From NCBI RefSeq assembly GCF_023546765.1, contig NZ_CP097484.1, forward strand, positions 1,758,501 to 1,822,500: a DNA stretch of 64,000 bases, read 5' to 3'. The position numbers and the translations under genes were made by a program. This document shows positions 63,261-64,000 of the stretch, piece after piece. Under the pieces are notes generated by a model. The model saw nothing but the letters and a program-made list of their open reading frames with translations. It ran no database searches and had not been told where the DNA came from. Position 1 is the stretch's first letter; each line of letters opens with the position of its first letter. Source of the stretch: Methylobacterium tardum. Its GTDB lineage: Bacteria > Pseudomonadota > Alphaproteobacteria > Rhizobiales > Beijerinckiaceae.

Positions 63261-64000
63261 TCAGCCCCCGAACACCGAGGTCAGGACCTCGCCGTTACGG
63301 TTGATCGCGACCTCCCAGGAATTGAGGCTGTTGCGGGTGACCCGATCGAGATCCTTGGTGGTCGCGATCGGCACGCCGTTCACCGCCACGATCACGTCAC
63401 CCTTCTGCAGCCCGACCCGGGCCGCGATGGAATTCTCGTCCACCGCCTGCACGGCCACGCCGTCCGTCTGGAAATCGACCTGCATCTCCTCGGCCACGGC
63501 CGGCGAGGTGTTGACCAGCGTCGCGCCCAGGAAGGGCGAGCGGGTCTTCACCTTGAGCGCGTCCCGCGGGCGCGTCTCCGGCGCGGGTGCCAGCTTGACC
63601 GAGACCGCCTGCCGGGTCGTGCCGCGCAGGATCCCGAACCGGGCCTGGCCCTGCACGCCCTTGAGGGCGAAGCGGTAGCCGAACGCCTCCGGATCGGCCA
63701 CCTCCTGGCCGTCGACCGTGAGGATCAGGTCGCCGCGCTTCAGCCCCGCCTCCTCGGCCGGGCTCTTGGGCTGGAGGCTCGCCACCAGCACGCCCGTCGG
63801 GTGATCGAGGCCCATGCTGTCGGCGATGTCGGGGGTGACGCTCTGGATGCGCGCCCCGAGCCAGGGCCGGCGCACGACGCTCGCCCCGTCGCGGGCCGCG
63901 TCGACCACCGCCTTGACCATGCCCACGGGAATCGCGAAGCCGATGCCGTGGCTGCCGCCGGACTGCGAGTAGATCGCGGTGTTGATGCCCACGAGCTGGC
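63261..64000 (-). CDS. Do-family (DegP/DegQ) serine protease, 5' part beyond the window
   Basis: The C-terminal ~246 residues of a periplasmic Do protease. The visible part starts after the catalytic Ser with LVGINTAIYSQSGGSHGIGF, then carries two PDZ domains (GLKRGDLILTVDGQEVADPE and GLQKGDVIVAVNGVPIATTK) and ends at a stop at 63261. The catalytic domain and signal peptide lie outside. It is oriented toward rarA. Unlike the HtrA-like gene at 3235-4209, its protease domain cannot be judged here. Confidence 0.92.
   Translation of the reverse strand, partial: QLVGINTAIYSQSGGSHGIGFAIPVGMVKAVVDAARDGASVVRRPWLGARIQSVTPDIADSMGLDHPTGVLVASLQPKSPAEEAGLKRGDLILTVDGQEVADPEAFGYRFALKGVQGQARFGILRGTTRQAVSVKLAPAPETRPRDALKVKTRSPFLGATLVNTSPAVAEEMQVDFQTDGVAVQAVDENSIAARVGLQKGDVIVAVNGVPIATTKDLDRVTRNSLNSWEVAINRNGEVLTSVFGG

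Overview
The window is GC-rich DNA from an alphaproteobacterium, most likely a Methylobacterium or Methylorubrum relative. This is inferred from composition, from alphaproteobacterial features such as the UvrA zinc-finger variant and DUF1127, HWE/HisKA_2 kinases and an acdS/acdR pair typical of plant-associated rhizobiales. No rRNA, tRNA, CRISPR array, insertion sequence or integrase was recognised. Housekeeping genes (trmFO, uvrA, rlmB, purD, rarA and a Do-type protease) spread across the window suggest a chromosome.

Layout. 1-18.9 kb: a truncated carbamoylase-type hydrolase, trmFO, small genes, a protease-dead HtrA-like PDZ protein, an outer-membrane protein, uvrA, an MFS carrier, a divergent HxlR/quinone-oxidoreductase/cupin unit, a NIT-domain chemoreceptor, an amidohydrolase, a second MFS carrier and rlmB. 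18.9-21.5 kb: a plasmid-style origin, with seven direct 19-bp iterons, DnaA-box-like sites, an inverted repeat, a RepA_C-family initiator and a HARE-HTH protein. 21.7-32.1 kb: small secreted or membrane proteins, a beta-carbonic anhydrase, a cache/HWE kinase, a frameshifted arylformamidase-like hydrolase, a GlcG-like protein, argE, DoxX and GST. 32.2-37.3 kb: a tandem glycine riboswitch, a D-amino-acid/glycine dehydrogenase and three enzymes that match the beta-hydroxyaspartate route (fold-II PLP dehydratase, 3-hydroxyaspartate aldolase-like, iminosuccinate reductase-like). 37.4-45.6 kb: cobF, a RadD-like helicase, an SDR/AraC pair, an unknown protein, a GAF kinase and two small proteins. 45.7-50.7 kb: a paoABC-like molybdenum aldehyde oxidase set, with two of its three genes frameshifted, plus a DapA-family aldolase. 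50.8-64 kb: PQQ glucose dehydrogenase, an orphan RND adaptor, oxalate decarboxylase, purD, gamma-glutamyltranspeptidase, acdS/acdR, rarA and a truncated Do protease.

How the genes work together. The clearest module is at 32.2-37.3 kb. Glycine sensed by the riboswitch would switch on an enzyme able to turn glycine into glyoxylate. The aldolase-, dehydratase- and reductase-like enzymes could then join glyoxylate and glycine and deliver aspartate. The oxalate decarboxylase, ACC deaminase, periplasmic glucose dehydrogenase and aldehyde oxidase fit a leaf- or root-associated C1/C2 metaboliser.

Two dispersed intergenic repeat families occur: a ~92-bp imperfect palindrome (three copies) and a multi-hairpin element (four copies). 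The multi-hairpin copies lie next to gene ends and two sit inside the glycine cluster. The most unusual structural feature is the iteron/RepA origin lying between rlmB and ordinary chromosomal genes.
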